From Spirochaetota bacterium (GTDB lineage: Bacteria; Spirochaetota; UBA4802; JAFGDQ01): a stretch of DNA of 64,000 nt. The notes beneath the pieces were generated by a model. It ran no database searches and was not told the origin of the DNA. It saw only the letters and a program-made list of their open reading frames with translations. The stretch spans positions 27,369-91,368 of the forward strand of contig JAFGSG010000071.1 of NCBI GenBank assembly GCA_016934735.1, in the 5' to 3' direction. The translations under genes were made by a program, and so were the position numbers. Within the stretch, counting starts at the first letter, position 1. Each line of letters begins with the position of its first letter. Shown piece by piece: positions 37,622 through 47,921 of the stretch.

Positions 37622-40108
37622 ATGCAGGAAAGAGAATATAATTTTAAGGATATTGAAAAAAAGTGGCAGAAGATATGGGCAGAAGAAGATATCTTTACTG
37701 TAAAGAAGGATTCGTCTAAAAAGAAATACTATGTGCTTGAGATGTTCCCGTATCCGTCAGGGTATCTTCACATGGGGCATGTGCGTGTGTATTGCATAGG
37801 CGATATAATCGCCAACTACATGAGAATGCAGGGCTATAATGTAATTCATCCTATGGGCTACGACGCTTTCGGGCTTCCTGCAGAGAACGCTGCAATCAAG
37901 AACAAAATACATCCTGCTGAATGGACATATTCTAACATTGACCATGCCCGCGGGCAGTTTAAAAAGCTCGGAATATCATACGACTGGACGAGGGAGATCG
38001 CTACCTGCGACGAAAGTTATTATAAATGGAACCAGTGGTTCTTTATCAAATTTTTTGAGAAGGGGCTTGCGTATAGAAAAAATTCCGCAGTCAACTGGTG
38101 TGATGACTGCAAAACAGTGCTCGCGAACGAACAGGTTCACGACGGCAAATGCTGGCGCTGCGAGAATCCTGTTACACAGCGCGATCTATCGCAATGGTTC
38201 TTTAAGACTACTGCGTACTCTCAGGAACTTCTTGACGGTCATGAAGAGATTAACTGGCCTGAGCGCGTGCTGATTATGCAGAAGAACTGGATTGGCCGCA
38301 GCACAGGCGTAACCATTCTTTTCAAGGAAGCGAAGACGGGCGAAGAAATACCTGTATTCACAACAAGGCCGGATACAATATTCGGTGCAACTTATGTTGT
38401 ACTCGCATCCGAGCATACTATGGTAGAAAAGATCAAGGCAATGGTTGACGCGAAAAAGAAAGCGGAGATCGAAAGGTTTCAGGATAAGTGCAAAAAGATA
38501 GACAAGACTGTTGAGACCATGCTTAATTTGGAGAAGGAAGGTGTCGACACTGGTGTGCATGCAATAAATCCGGTTAACGGGAACAAAGTGCCCATATATA
38601 TTGGAAATTACGTGCTCATGGATTACGGCACAGGCGCAATCATGGCAGTGCCTACCCATGACTCGAGAGACTTTGCGTTTGCTAAAAAGTACAATCTGCC
38701 CATGATTTTAGTCATTCAGCCTAAAGATAAAAAATTGAAGCCGGAGGATATGAAAGACGCTTATGAGGATGAGGGCGTGCTTGTGAATTCCGGAAAGTTT
38801 AACGGAATTGCCAATCTCGAAGCAATTGAAAAGATAGCAGACTGGATGGAGTCAAAAGGCTTTGGCAAAAAGTCCGTAAATTACAAGCTAAAAGACTGGC
38901 TCATCTCGAGACAGAGATACTGGGGCACGCCCATACCCGCGATTTATTGCGACAAATGCGGCATTGTCATGGAGAAGGAAGAGAATCTCCCTGTTATTCT
39001 TCCAAAGGATATTGAGTTCACCGGAAGCGGCAATCCTCTTGAAACATCAAAATCATTTTTAAAAACAAAGTGCCCCAAATGCGGCGGCGAGGCGCGAAGA
39101 GAGACGGACACTATGGACACATTCGTTGACTCGTCCTGGTATTTTGTCAGATACTGCGATCCTAAAAACGACAAAGCGTGCATAGACAGGGAAATTGCAA
39201 AGAGAGAAATGCCGGTTGACCAGTACGTTGGCGGGCCGGAACATGCCTGTATGCATCTTATATATGCACGTTTTTTCACAAAGGTAATGCGCGATCTGGG
39301 CATTTTACCGTATGGTGAACCGTTTAAGAAGCTCTTAACGCAGGGCATGGTTATCAAAGACGGCAATAAGATGTCCAAATCCAAGGGTAACACTGTCAGC
39401 CCTGATGACATCGTAGATAAATACGGAGCGGACACAGTACGCGCATTTATGCTCTTTGCTTCCCCTCCTGACAAAGATCTCGAATGGTCGGATAAAGGCG
39501 TAGAAGGCTGTTTCAGATTCCTTAACAGAATATGGAGGCTGGTTGACAAATTCAGCGCCTCTTACTCAAAGAACACTGATTCTGCGAAACTGGAGCTGAC
39601 CCCGGATATTAAAGAATTGAGAGGGGAACTCCATAGATCGGTAAAGGCAGTTACGACGGATATAGGCGAAAGAATGCAGTTCAATACGGCTATTGCGCGG
39701 ATGATGGAGCTTGTGAACGCAGTATATAAAGTAAATGAAGAAGAACTTGCCACTGATGCCGGTAAGGCAGTGCTGTCAGAAATATTCGGCAAGCTTGTAC
39801 CTATGCTTGCGCCGTTTGTTCCGCACATAGCGGAAGAAATGTGGGAGATGCTCGGTTACAGTGAGATGATCGTTACACACCAATGGCCGGAATACATAGA
39901 AGAGCTATGTGCGAAGAACGAGATAGAGATCGTATTCCAGGTTAACGGTAAGATCCGTTCAAAGGCAAATGTGCCGGCAGGCATACCAAAAGATGAAATG
40001 GAAAAAACCGCGCTTGCGGATGAACGCATTAAAGAATTCATTAAAGACAATAAGGTATTAAAGGTCGTCGTTGTTCCCGGTAAACTTGTCAATATTGTTG
40101 TGAAGTAA
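37622..40108 (+). CDS. leuS: Leucyl-tRNA synthetase
   Basis: MFPYPSGYLHMGHVRVY (HIGH-like HMGH), editing domain TTRPDTIFGATYVVLA, KMSKSKGN. ATG at 37622 (MQEREYNFKDIEKKWQK). Confidence 0.96.
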   Translation: MQEREYNFKDIEKKWQKIWAEEDIFTVKKDSSKKKYYVLEMFPYPSGYLHMGHVRVYCIGDIIANYMRMQGYNVIHPMGYDAFGLPAENAAIKNKIHPAEWTYSNIDHARGQFKKLGISYDWTREIATCDESYYKWNQWFFIKFFEKGLAYRKNSAVNWCDDCKTVLANEQVHDGKCWRCENPVTQRDLSQWFFKTTAYSQELLDGHEEINWPERVLIMQKNWIGRSTGVTILFKEAKTGEEIPVFTTRPDTIFGATYVVLASEHTMVEKIKAMVDAKKKAEIERFQDKCKKIDKTVETMLNLEKEGVDTGVHAINPVNGNKVPIYIGNYVLMDYGTGAIMAVPTHDSRDFAFAKKYNLPMILVIQPKDKKLKPEDMKDAYEDEGVLVNSGKFNGIANLEAIEKIADWMESKGFGKKSVNYKLKDWLISRQRYWGTPIPAIYCDKCGIVMEKEENLPVILPKDIEFTGSGNPLETSKSFLKTKCPKCGGEARRETDTMDTFVDSSWYFVRYCDPKNDKACIDREIAKREMPVDQYVGGPEHACMHLIYARFFTKVMRDLGILPYGEPFKKLLTQGMVIKDGNKMSKSKGNTVSPDDIVDKYGADTVRAFMLFASPPDKDLEWSDKGVEGCFRFLNRIWRLVDKFSASYSKNTDSAKLELTPDIKELRGELHRSVKAVTTDIGERMQFNTAIARMMELVNAVYKVNEEELATDAGKAVLSEIFGKLVPMLAPFVPHIAEEMWEMLGYSEMIVTHQWPEYIEELCAKNEIEIVFQVNGKIRSKANVPAGIPKDEMEKTALADERIKEFIKDNKVLKVVVVPGKLVNIVVK

Positions 40109-40113
40109 AAATA

Positions 40114-40986
40114 ATGCTTGTAGCAGATGACTGGAAAGATTACGAACTCATCGACACAGGGCATGGCGAAAGACTTGAGCGCTGGGGTGAGTTCATTCTA
40201 CGGCGGCCCGACCCGCAGGTGATCTGGCCTGCAGAGAAAGACGCAGATTTCTGGAACATGGCTGACGCTCATTATCACAGGAGTCCGAAGGGCGGGGGTA
40301 GATGGGAGTATAAACGCGTACTGCCTTCAAGATGGACAATATCCTACAAAGATTTAATGTTTTATATTAGGCCTACAGACTTTAAACATACCGGAATCTT
40401 CCCCGAACAGGCTGTCAACTGGAAATGGATAATTGATGTGATACGGAAAGCAGCGCGTCCTGTCAAAGTAATAAATCTGTTCGCATATACAGGGGCTGCT
40501 ACAGTCGCTGCTGCATCAGCTGGTGCAGAAGTATGCCATGTCGATGCTGCAAAGGGTATGGTAAACTGGGCGAAAGAGAACCTTGCTTTATCCAGCCTCG
40601 CTGACAGGCCGGTACGTTTTATTACAGACGACGTGATCAAATTTGTAAAGCGAGAGAAAAGGCGCGGTCACATGTATGACGCTGTTATCATGGATCCGCC
40701 TTCTTACGGCCGCGGCCCTGACGGTGAGGTATGGAAGCTCGAAGACGCTCTGTATACACTTATTGAACAATGCCTTAATATATTATCTTCCGAACCTCTT
40801 TTCTTTTTAATTAATTCATACACAACAGGATTTTCACATGCAGTGCTAGAAAATATTCTTAAAATGCAAATGCAGAAAAAATTCGGAGGCTGTACTGAAA
40901 CAGGCGAAGTCGGGCTGCCAGTAACAGCATCAGGTTTATCGCTTCCATGCGGCATATACGGAAGATGGGGTAATAGCGCGAACTGA
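40114..40986 (+). CDS. Class I SAM-dependent (rRNA-type) methyltransferase
   Basis: VINLFAYTGAATVAAASAGAEVCHVDAAKGMVNWAKEN...YDAVIMDPPSYGRGPDGEVWKLE; RlmI/RlmK-like motifs. Confidence 0.82.
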   Translation: MLVADDWKDYELIDTGHGERLERWGEFILRRPDPQVIWPAEKDADFWNMADAHYHRSPKGGGRWEYKRVLPSRWTISYKDLMFYIRPTDFKHTGIFPEQAVNWKWIIDVIRKAARPVKVINLFAYTGAATVAAASAGAEVCHVDAAKGMVNWAKENLALSSLADRPVRFITDDVIKFVKREKRRGHMYDAVIMDPPSYGRGPDGEVWKLEDALYTLIEQCLNILSSEPLFFLINSYTTGFSHAVLENILKMQMQKKFGGCTETGEVGLPVTASGLSLPCGIYGRWGNSAN

Positions 40987-41036
40987 AATAATACTTATCT
41001 TGCAAAATTGATTGAAAAGAGATAAAATCAATCATT

Positions 41037-41723
41037 ATGAAAATCCGTGTTATATTCGAAGACAATCATATTATAGTTGCTGAAAAGCCGGTGAATGTAC
41101 CGAGCCAGAGAGATGAGTCTAATAATGAGGATATGCTGACTCTGTTGAAAAAGGACATCAGAGAGCGCTTCGCTAAACCGGGGAATGTATATCTCGGCCT
41201 GGTGCACAGACTGGATAGGCCTGCGGGCGGGATCATGGTTTTTGCAAAGACGTCAAAGGCAGCCTCCAGACTATCAGGGCAGATGCGCGCCGGAAGTTTT
41301 AAAAAAAAATACTTAGCCATTCTTCATGGAAAACTGAAGGAAACGCAGGGCAAATTAAGACATTTTTTGCTGAAAGATGAACGGACCAATATTGTAAGCA
41401 TTATGGATGAGTCGATAAAAAATGCCAAGCTTGCTTTGTTATCCTATGAGTTTGTCGAACATAAAAAAGGTTTGAGCCTGGTAAAGGTCGATCTTATTAC
41501 AGGCAGGCCGCACCAGATCAGAGCTCAGTTCGCGTGTATAGGCAATCCATTGTGGGGGGATCAGAAATACGGTTCGGATATAAACAGGCTGGGCCAGCAG
41601 TTGGCATTGTGGTCGGCTGAGATCGCGTTCGTTCATCCGGTTTCAAACGAAGAGCTTTCTTTTACAAGCAGTCCTCCGGCAAAAGAACCATGGAATCTGT
41701 TTGATAATTTCAGAATGAGCTGA
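41037..41723 (+). CDS. RluA family pseudouridine synthase
   Basis: YLGLVHRLDRPAGGIMVFAKTSKAASRLSGQ...LITGRPHQIRAQFACIGNPLWGDQKYG. Confidence 0.92.
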   Translation: MKIRVIFEDNHIIVAEKPVNVPSQRDESNNEDMLTLLKKDIRERFAKPGNVYLGLVHRLDRPAGGIMVFAKTSKAASRLSGQMRAGSFKKKYLAILHGKLKETQGKLRHFLLKDERTNIVSIMDESIKNAKLALLSYEFVEHKKGLSLVKVDLITGRPHQIRAQFACIGNPLWGDQKYGSDINRLGQQLALWSAEIAFVHPVSNEELSFTSSPPAKEPWNLFDNFRMS

Positions 41724-41729
41724 TAATTT

Positions 41730-42701
41730 TTAAAAATTAATATGCACATTGGGGCGGAAGATCAAAGACCAGTGTTCGTCAACCCTTTGTTTAAGCCTTC
41801 CCGAATATCCGCTGGAATTTGTTTTCAACGCTCCAACCGATAACGATAATGCCACGTTTTCGCTAACAACAAGCTTTTTTCCGAAAAGGAAAAGATACCT
41901 GGTTATCCTGTGTTTGCCCAGCATTTGCGGGTCAAAATCAATCCTGACTTCCTGTTCGCTGTTTTTTGTAAATATATTCAGTATCGGATTGCCCCCTTCA
42001 AGGATATAATCAATCCTGTTCCGTTTAATAGAAATATAAAGGGCGTCTTTTATATCAGGATGATAATGTTTTTTATATCCTATTGCATAACTCCAGCTTA
42101 TATCTCTTGTTTTTCTTACATCAGATCCTTTTACTTTTATTTCTGTTTCAAACCAGTTGTCATCAACCATGGTGTTGTCAACAATGTGTTTATTGCCGTA
42201 GCTAAAAAGAAGTCCGCTGAAACCTTTCCCCACTACTTCTTTGTCTTCCTTTATAAAATCCACAACATTGCCCAGAAAGAAGGAGAATGCCCATGGTTCC
42301 GGGAAGCCGGCTGTTATTGATCTGACAATATTAATATTTTCGGAAATTTGCGATTTTTCCTGCCATGCTGTGTTTTTTTTTATGTAAACGCCTGCAATAG
42401 GCAGGGGGTAGATACTGGCTTCGAGAAGGACGAACTGGGGCATATAGATATTTTTGATCAGATAATAATAAATATTCTTTTCATTTGAATAAGGTTCTTT
42501 CGGGATCGATTTATCCGTAAGAGAAAATATATATGAAACATTTGAATAATACTGATCAAGTTCAAAACTGAATTCGTGTTTTCCCGCGTCATCAAGCTGA
42601 AATGTTTTTTCGTAAGCTAAGGATCTTAAGGGATAGAATAAAATTAAAAATAAAAGCCATGTTTCTATAAATATCAGATTTTTATTTGTATTTATAATCA
42701 T
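41730..42701 (-). CDS. Hypothetical exported, possibly outer-membrane beta-barrel protein
   Basis: N-terminal signal peptide; alternating-strand composition; C-terminal residue Phe (NVHINF), as in many outer-membrane barrels. Confidence 0.5.
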   Translation of the reverse strand: MIINTNKNLIFIETWLLFLILFYPLRSLAYEKTFQLDDAGKHEFSFELDQYYSNVSYIFSLTDKSIPKEPYSNEKNIYYYLIKNIYMPQFVLLEASIYPLPIAGVYIKKNTAWQEKSQISENINIVRSITAGFPEPWAFSFFLGNVVDFIKEDKEVVGKGFSGLLFSYGNKHIVDNTMVDDNWFETEIKVKGSDVRKTRDISWSYAIGYKKHYHPDIKDALYISIKRNRIDYILEGGNPILNIFTKNSEQEVRIDFDPQMLGKHRITRYLFLFGKKLVVSENVALSLSVGALKTNSSGYSGRLKQRVDEHWSLIFRPNVHINF

Positions 42702-42800
42702 ATTTTTACTGCATTGCGTGGGAATTCCCGAACGTTCTCAATATCTTTCAGAAACAGCCTGTTGTTTAAGGATACATCGCGTTAAAAGAAAAAGCAAGAA

Positions 42801-43601
42801 CTATGATGCAAGATATTTCGATAACTTATAAAGAGCACGTTTAACGGAAGGCATTCCGAATGATAATCCGGAAAGGAAGCCGTAGTATTCTTTCCCGTCC
42901 CTCTTTTCTGTGGGCTTTATCGGCCGCGGATTGGTCGGGAGCCCGAATTTTTCCGGGATGTCTTTTAGTATTGTAATTACGTGCATGCCTCCGAATTCTT
43001 CAAGCCCGTAAATGCATGCGTCCGGGAAATTTTTTTTTATTATTTTCAGCCTTTTTTTCGCAATCGCGACAATCTTGAGCCTGAAGTCGAATGTGAGCGC
43101 ATCGCTTGGGCATGCGCTCACGCATGCCGGTATTTCTCTTGCTTTTACAGTGCACGCATGGCATTTGTATGCTTTGTCTTTATCAATAAATCCGCCTGTA
43201 CCGTACTCATTGTAATCCTTGTTCGCCAGATGCGGTACATTGTATACGCACGCCCGGACGCACTCATCGCATCCAATGCATTTTTCCTGATCTATAATAA
43301 CCCAGTAGTTGTTTTTATAAATCGCTTCAGCAGGGCAGACTGTAATGCAGTTCGCTATTTCACAGTGAAAACATTTTTTATGCATCATTTGCAGGATGGG
43401 TATGCTGCTGTCAGCACTTTCTATTCCGGTAATTATTACATGGTTGAAGGTGATTGCGGATAATTTCTCAGGACTTGTATATTCATGTGGAAAGGAAGAT
43501 ATCTCATCCGAAGGCAGATTGTTCCATTGTTTGCATGCAGTCTGACATGCCTTGCATCCGGTGCATTTTGTTGTGTCTACAAGGAATGCTTTATCAGCCA
43601 T
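42801..43601 (-). CDS. Four-cluster ferredoxin subunit, formate dehydrogenase beta-like
   Basis: CTGCKACQTACKQWNNL, CFHCEIANCITVCPAEAI, CIGCDECVRACVYNVPH, CHACTVKAREIPACVSACPSDAL. Confidence 0.87.
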   Translation of the reverse strand: MADKAFLVDTTKCTGCKACQTACKQWNNLPSDEISSFPHEYTSPEKLSAITFNHVIITGIESADSSIPILQMMHKKCFHCEIANCITVCPAEAIYKNNYWVIIDQEKCIGCDECVRACVYNVPHLANKDYNEYGTGGFIDKDKAYKCHACTVKAREIPACVSACPSDALTFDFRLKIVAIAKKRLKIIKKNFPDACIYGLEEFGGMHVITILKDIPEKFGLPTNPRPIKPTEKRDGKEYYGFLSGLSFGMPSVKRALYKLSKYLAS

Positions 43602-43602
43602 T

Positions 43603-46563
43603 TTATGCCTCCCTGTCCATGTTTACCAGAAAAGCTTTGTATTCAGGAACACCGGAATTTGCGTCTCCAATGTCATGAGCCAGATTATTGAAGCAATTTA
43701 GTATTGTCGCATTACCGGAATTTGAAACAATGCCTATCAATTCAATTTTTCTTCCGTTAATTATAAACGGCTGAATTCTTTTTGTCACCATGCAATAAGC
43801 GCTTAATTTGCCTCTAAGGGAATGAATTGATACTTTATCGCCGTTCCGAATGCCTTTGGCTTCTGCAAGCGACTGGCTTATTTCGCATAAATAAAACGGC
43901 GAAAGCTCGTCAAGCCATGAAAGATTTTTGGTCATAACGCCTTGCTGCCATTGCTCTGCAATCCTGAACACTGTTGCAATATAAGGATATACTCTGCTGT
44001 TCCCGCCCTGATTTTGCTTTGCAGCAATGATTGCCGGATTAAATGCGGCAGCGTTAAGCAGGTTGCCTGTCGGGCTTTCCATCGGTTCATAATGTTCCGG
44101 CAAAGGGCCGTCTGCCATGTTTCCGGCAAATATTTTTCCGACTCCTTCCTCCAGCATAATAAACGGATTTTTTTCCGCAGGGCCTGCCATGCCCTCGCCG
44201 TTAACCGCGTCTCCCTCCCATACGTCGTCCCATTCTGTCAGTTGTTTTTCCTGGGCCCACGGTTTGCCGAGCCTGTTTACGCCTGCCCTGTTGTAAAGTA
44301 TTCTGCTGTTGCCGGGCCAGCTCCATGCCCATCCCGGGTACAAGCCAAGCTTGCTTGACAAGTCCCGCGTGCTTCTTCTTGCGGTCATGCTGCCGGTTTC
44401 GGAATAGCTTCCGCAATAGAGCCAGTTGCCTGCAACAGTGGAACCGTCATCCTTCAGCCTGCCGAATTCAGGTACCTGTTTATGGGTTTTCAGGTCATAT
44501 CCGTTTATTTCTCTGCAGACCTCAAGAGGATCGGGGTCGTTTTTCTCTCCTTTGTAATCCCAGTTTGAGTGCGTTATGCAGTCGGGGAAAGAAGCGTTTT
44601 TATCTTCAGTGTAAAGTCTTTTTAATTCATTAAAAATCGTATCAATGATCCATAAATCGGATTTTGCCTGCTCCGGGGGATTCACAGCTTTGTTCCTCCA
44701 TTGCACCCATCTTCCGGAGCTGGTCAGGGTGCCGTCTTTTTCAAACGCGGATGCAGACGGTATAAAAAAAACTTCGGTTTTTATTTTTTCGGGTTTTGCA
44801 TTCGGCCTTTTCCAGAAAGCAGCGCTTTCAGTTTCAAATATACCGGTCACTGCGATCCATTCGAGGTTTTCCATTGTCTTTGCTTTTAATCCGGTATTTG
44901 GAGCGTTCATCAATGGATTCGCACCGGCAAATACAGCTCCCTTAATTATACCTTTCTGTATTTCGCTAAAAATATTTTTTTGGTAATTGCTTTTGCTGAT
45001 TTTAGGAAGCCAGTGAAAGCAGTAATCGCTTTCTTTTAATGCGGCTGCCCCGTAATAAGCTTTAAGCAGATTTATTATCTGATAATTTCTCCTGCTTAGA
45101 ATATTTATGCTCATGGGATTATTTGTTAGAGGGGACACGCTTTTTATGTACGAATCTAGAGTAGAATGTTCTTCAGCAAGAGGGACAGGGAGATATCCCG
45201 GCAGATAATCGGATCGCATTCCGTGATCGTCACATCCCTGTTCATTCGGCCCCTGCCTCAGCGCGTTTAGTCCGCCGCCCGGAATGCCGATGTTTCCTAA
45301 CAGCATCTGGAGGATAGCGTATGCCCTGATATTCTGCGCGCCTACAGTGTGCTGTGTTGCTCCGGAAGAAAAAAGTATCGCTCCTGCTTTTCCGGATTTG
45401 CCGGTTGAAGTAAACATATTCGCGATTTTTAAAAAAGTATCTTCGGGGCATCCAGTTATCCGGGAAACAATATCCGGTGTGTATCTGGAAAAATGATTTT
45501 TTATAATCTGGAAAACAGATCTGCTGTTTTTCAGGGTCTTGTCTGCACGCGGAATGCCTTTTCTGTCCTTCTCATAATCCCATGCGTTGTAATTATATTT
45601 TTCGCCTTTTAAACCATTGAAAATGCCGTTTTGAAATTTATATTCCTGATTTATGATAAATGATGCGTTTGTATATTCTAAGACATATTCCCTGTTTATT
45701 CTGTTGTTTTGAAGCGCATAGTTAATAATGCCTCCGATAAACGCGATATCTGTACCCGGCCGCAAAGGCGCGTATATATCGGCTAAAGATGATGACCTTG
45801 TGTAACGGGGATCAACATGGATAACCTTCCCGCCTTTTCCCTTTGCTTTTAAAATGAATCTGACAGAAACCGGATGAGTTTCAGCCGGATTGCTACCGAT
45901 TGCCAGGATCACGTCCGCGTTCTTAATGTCTATCCAGTGATTTGTCATTGCGCTATATCCGAAGGTGTTGCGAAGAGCCAGGCCTGCTGCGCTGTGCGAG
46001 TATTCCGATTCATTGTATATACCGGTGATGCCTAAAATCCTGGCCATTTTGGAAAGAAGGTAATATTCCTCATTGTTAAGCGATGATCCGGCAGCAACAA
46101 CTATTCCTGAGGTTCTGTTTACAGTGGTTTTCCCTTCATATTCTATAAATGTTTTTTCCCTTGCGTCCTTAATTTTTTCTGCGATCTTCTTTATTGCTTC
46201 TTCCCACGATATCTCGCGCCAGTCCGATGCATATGGCGCCCTGTACATTACTCTTCCGAGTCTTTTACTATTATGGCTGCTTAGCTGAAAAGCGGCACTG
46301 CCTTTTGAGCACAATTTGCCCCTGTTGATGGGATGTACCGGGTCGCCTTCAATGTTTACAATTTTATCATCTTTAACGGATACGGTCATACCGCACCCCA
46401 TACTGCACATGGGGCATATACTTGAAATTTCTTCTGCGCCTTTTAGTTTATTAACCGCCGCCCTGCGACAGCTGTATAAGAAAGATAAGGAAGCGTTTCC
46501 CAGAAATGCAGCCATGGTCGTGAAGCCGGATAATTTAAGGAAATTTTTTCTGGTAACCTTCAT
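43603..46563 (-). CDS. FdnG-like molybdopterin oxidoreductase (formate dehydrogenase alpha-like; Ser at the Sec/Cys position)
   Basis: CPMCSMGCGMTVSVKDDKIVNIEGDPVHPINRGKLCSKG; EYSHSAAGLALRNTFGYSAMTNHWIDIKNADV; NTEQGC-type and C-terminal FdnG motifs (MARRSTRDLS..LGLYPGWAWSWPGNSRILYNRA, GPLPEHYEPMESPTGN). Confidence 0.88.
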   Translation of the reverse strand: MKVTRKNFLKLSGFTTMAAFLGNASLSFLYSCRRAAVNKLKGAEEISSICPMCSMGCGMTVSVKDDKIVNIEGDPVHPINRGKLCSKGSAAFQLSSHNSKRLGRVMYRAPYASDWREISWEEAIKKIAEKIKDAREKTFIEYEGKTTVNRTSGIVVAAGSSLNNEEYYLLSKMARILGITGIYNESEYSHSAAGLALRNTFGYSAMTNHWIDIKNADVILAIGSNPAETHPVSVRFILKAKGKGGKVIHVDPRYTRSSSLADIYAPLRPGTDIAFIGGIINYALQNNRINREYVLEYTNASFIINQEYKFQNGIFNGLKGEKYNYNAWDYEKDRKGIPRADKTLKNSRSVFQIIKNHFSRYTPDIVSRITGCPEDTFLKIANMFTSTGKSGKAGAILFSSGATQHTVGAQNIRAYAILQMLLGNIGIPGGGLNALRQGPNEQGCDDHGMRSDYLPGYLPVPLAEEHSTLDSYIKSVSPLTNNPMSINILSRRNYQIINLLKAYYGAAALKESDYCFHWLPKISKSNYQKNIFSEIQKGIIKGAVFAGANPLMNAPNTGLKAKTMENLEWIAVTGIFETESAAFWKRPNAKPEKIKTEVFFIPSASAFEKDGTLTSSGRWVQWRNKAVNPPEQAKSDLWIIDTIFNELKRLYTEDKNASFPDCITHSNWDYKGEKNDPDPLEVCREINGYDLKTHKQVPEFGRLKDDGSTVAGNWLYCGSYSETGSMTARRSTRDLSSKLGLYPGWAWSWPGNSRILYNRAGVNRLGKPWAQEKQLTEWDDVWEGDAVNGEGMAGPAEKNPFIMLEEGVGKIFAGNMADGPLPEHYEPMESPTGNLLNAAAFNPAIIAAKQNQGGNSRVYPYIATVFRIAEQWQQGVMTKNLSWLDELSPFYLCEISQSLAEAKGIRNGDKVSIHSLRGKLSAYCMVTKRIQPFIINGRKIELIGIVSNSGNATILNCFNNLAHDIGDANSGVPEYKAFLVNMDREA

Positions 46564-46677
46564 GAACAATCCTGTGGTAAAAACCTTTTACGGAATTTGT
46601 CTTTTAAAAATATTCAGCATTACTTATGACTGACTTTTAATATGTGTCAATAAAATATTTATCAAAATGGATTTTCC

Positions 46678-46706
46678 TTGACACTGGCGAGTTGTTCTTT
46701 AATATA
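46678..46706 (+). promoter_or_regulatory. Candidate sigma-70 promoter of small lipoprotein gene
   Basis: TTGACA - 17 bp - AATATA, about 40 bp upstream of the ATG at 46746. Confidence 0.45.
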
Positions 46707-46745
46707 TAGGAGCAGTTATTCTGTATTATATGAGACTAAGGAGGA

Positions 46746-47033
46746 ATGATGAAAGCAGTTAAGACGTTTTTAATAATTATAACAGCCGTAATGCTTATGG
46801 TTTCATGTAAAATGTCAGATAAGGAAATGACCCCGGAAGATTTTTTAAAGATCGAAACTGAATATCTTAACTCGGATTTAAAGATTGAAACAAAAGAAGC
46901 CATAGCAAAGAAATACGGCTATACCATTAAAGCATTTACGGATTTTGAAGAAAAAGTGGATAATGACCCTGCCCTTAAAAAACAGATCGGCGAATTAATG
47001 CTTAACCAGAAAACGAAAGGTGTAAGGAAATAA
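46746..47033 (+). CDS. Small putative lipoprotein
   Basis: Preceded by AAGGAGG; signal with lipobox-like LMVSC; charged helical remainder. Confidence 0.65.
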   Translation: MMKAVKTFLIIITAVMLMVSCKMSDKEMTPEDFLKIETEYLNSDLKIETKEAIAKKYGYTIKAFTDFEEKVDNDPALKKQIGELMLNQKTKGVRK

Positions 47034-47040
47034 ATTGAGC

Positions 47041-47072
47041 TTATAGAGACGCAATGCGTTGCGTCTCTATAA
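47041..47072 (+). terminator. Rho-independent terminator
   Basis: Perfect 14-bp arms ttatagagacgcaa-tgcg-ttgcgtctctataa followed by tttttttt. Confidence 0.85.
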
Positions 47073-47921
47073 TTTTTTTTCCAGGAAATTTTTTAAAATA
47101 ACAGCCGCGTTTTCTCCGCATATATTTTTTTTATCATCCTCATTGTTTAAAACTTTATTAATTGAATCAAAATACTTTTTAAAATTTATAAGAGGATAGT
47201 CGCTGCCGAATAGTATTTTTTTTGAACCGGTAATTCTAACAGCTATTTCGAATATATCTTCTTTATAAAGATAGGGAGATGCTGCAGTGTCGTAGTAAAC
47301 ATTTTTAAGCGAAGCACGTGTTTCTTCCATCAGCTCGTAGAAAAACAGTCCCCCGCCCCAGTGCGCGAGTATAATAACAGCACTGGGAAAATTTTTTATT
47401 ATCGTATACAATATTGAAAGATCCGTGCTATGTTTTCCCGTGTAGTCTTTGCCCACAGGTTCGCTTACATGAACACAGACCGGCAGAGAGTATTTTGTGC
47501 CTGCAGCGAATACCTCCTCTAAAATACCAGCGGTTCTATATGTCAGTCCTTCACCGTAAAATGCTACTTCTCCGATGCCTGCCAGTCCGAGTTCTTTTAT
47601 ATATTTTGCCCAGTCGTCTGCCTGCTGTTTATCATTCAGAGGGACGGAGCCGAACGGGATAATTCTTCCTTTTGATGAATTTTTTAAACTGCTGAAATAT
47701 TTATTCTGTTTTTCGCAGTATTTTTCTTTTTCCCATGGAAATCCCATTGCGGCTGCGTAGCCGACGTTCGATTCATCCATTGCCTTAATAAGTGTATTGT
47801 GGCTGATCAATTTTGATTTTTCGCAGGAATAAAGAATAGAAAATGTCTGGTCGTCTAAAAAATTTGTTTTGTTCTCAATTACATATGAATCGAATACGTG
47901 AGTATGAAAATCAATTATCAT
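47067..47921 (-). CDS. Amidohydrolase family protein (metal-dependent TIM-barrel)
   Basis: MIIDFHTHVFDSYV...PVCVHVSEPVGKDY...VIILAHWGGGLFFYELM...KKILFGSDYPLINFKKY. Confidence 0.82.
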   Translation of the reverse strand: MIIDFHTHVFDSYVIENKTNFLDDQTFSILYSCEKSKLISHNTLIKAMDESNVGYAAAMGFPWEKEKYCEKQNKYFSSLKNSSKGRIIPFGSVPLNDKQQADDWAKYIKELGLAGIGEVAFYGEGLTYRTAGILEEVFAAGTKYSLPVCVHVSEPVGKDYTGKHSTDLSILYTIIKNFPSAVIILAHWGGGLFFYELMEETRASLKNVYYDTAASPYLYKEDIFEIAVRITGSKKILFGSDYPLINFKKYFDSINKVLNNEDDKKNICGENAAVILKNFLEKKL

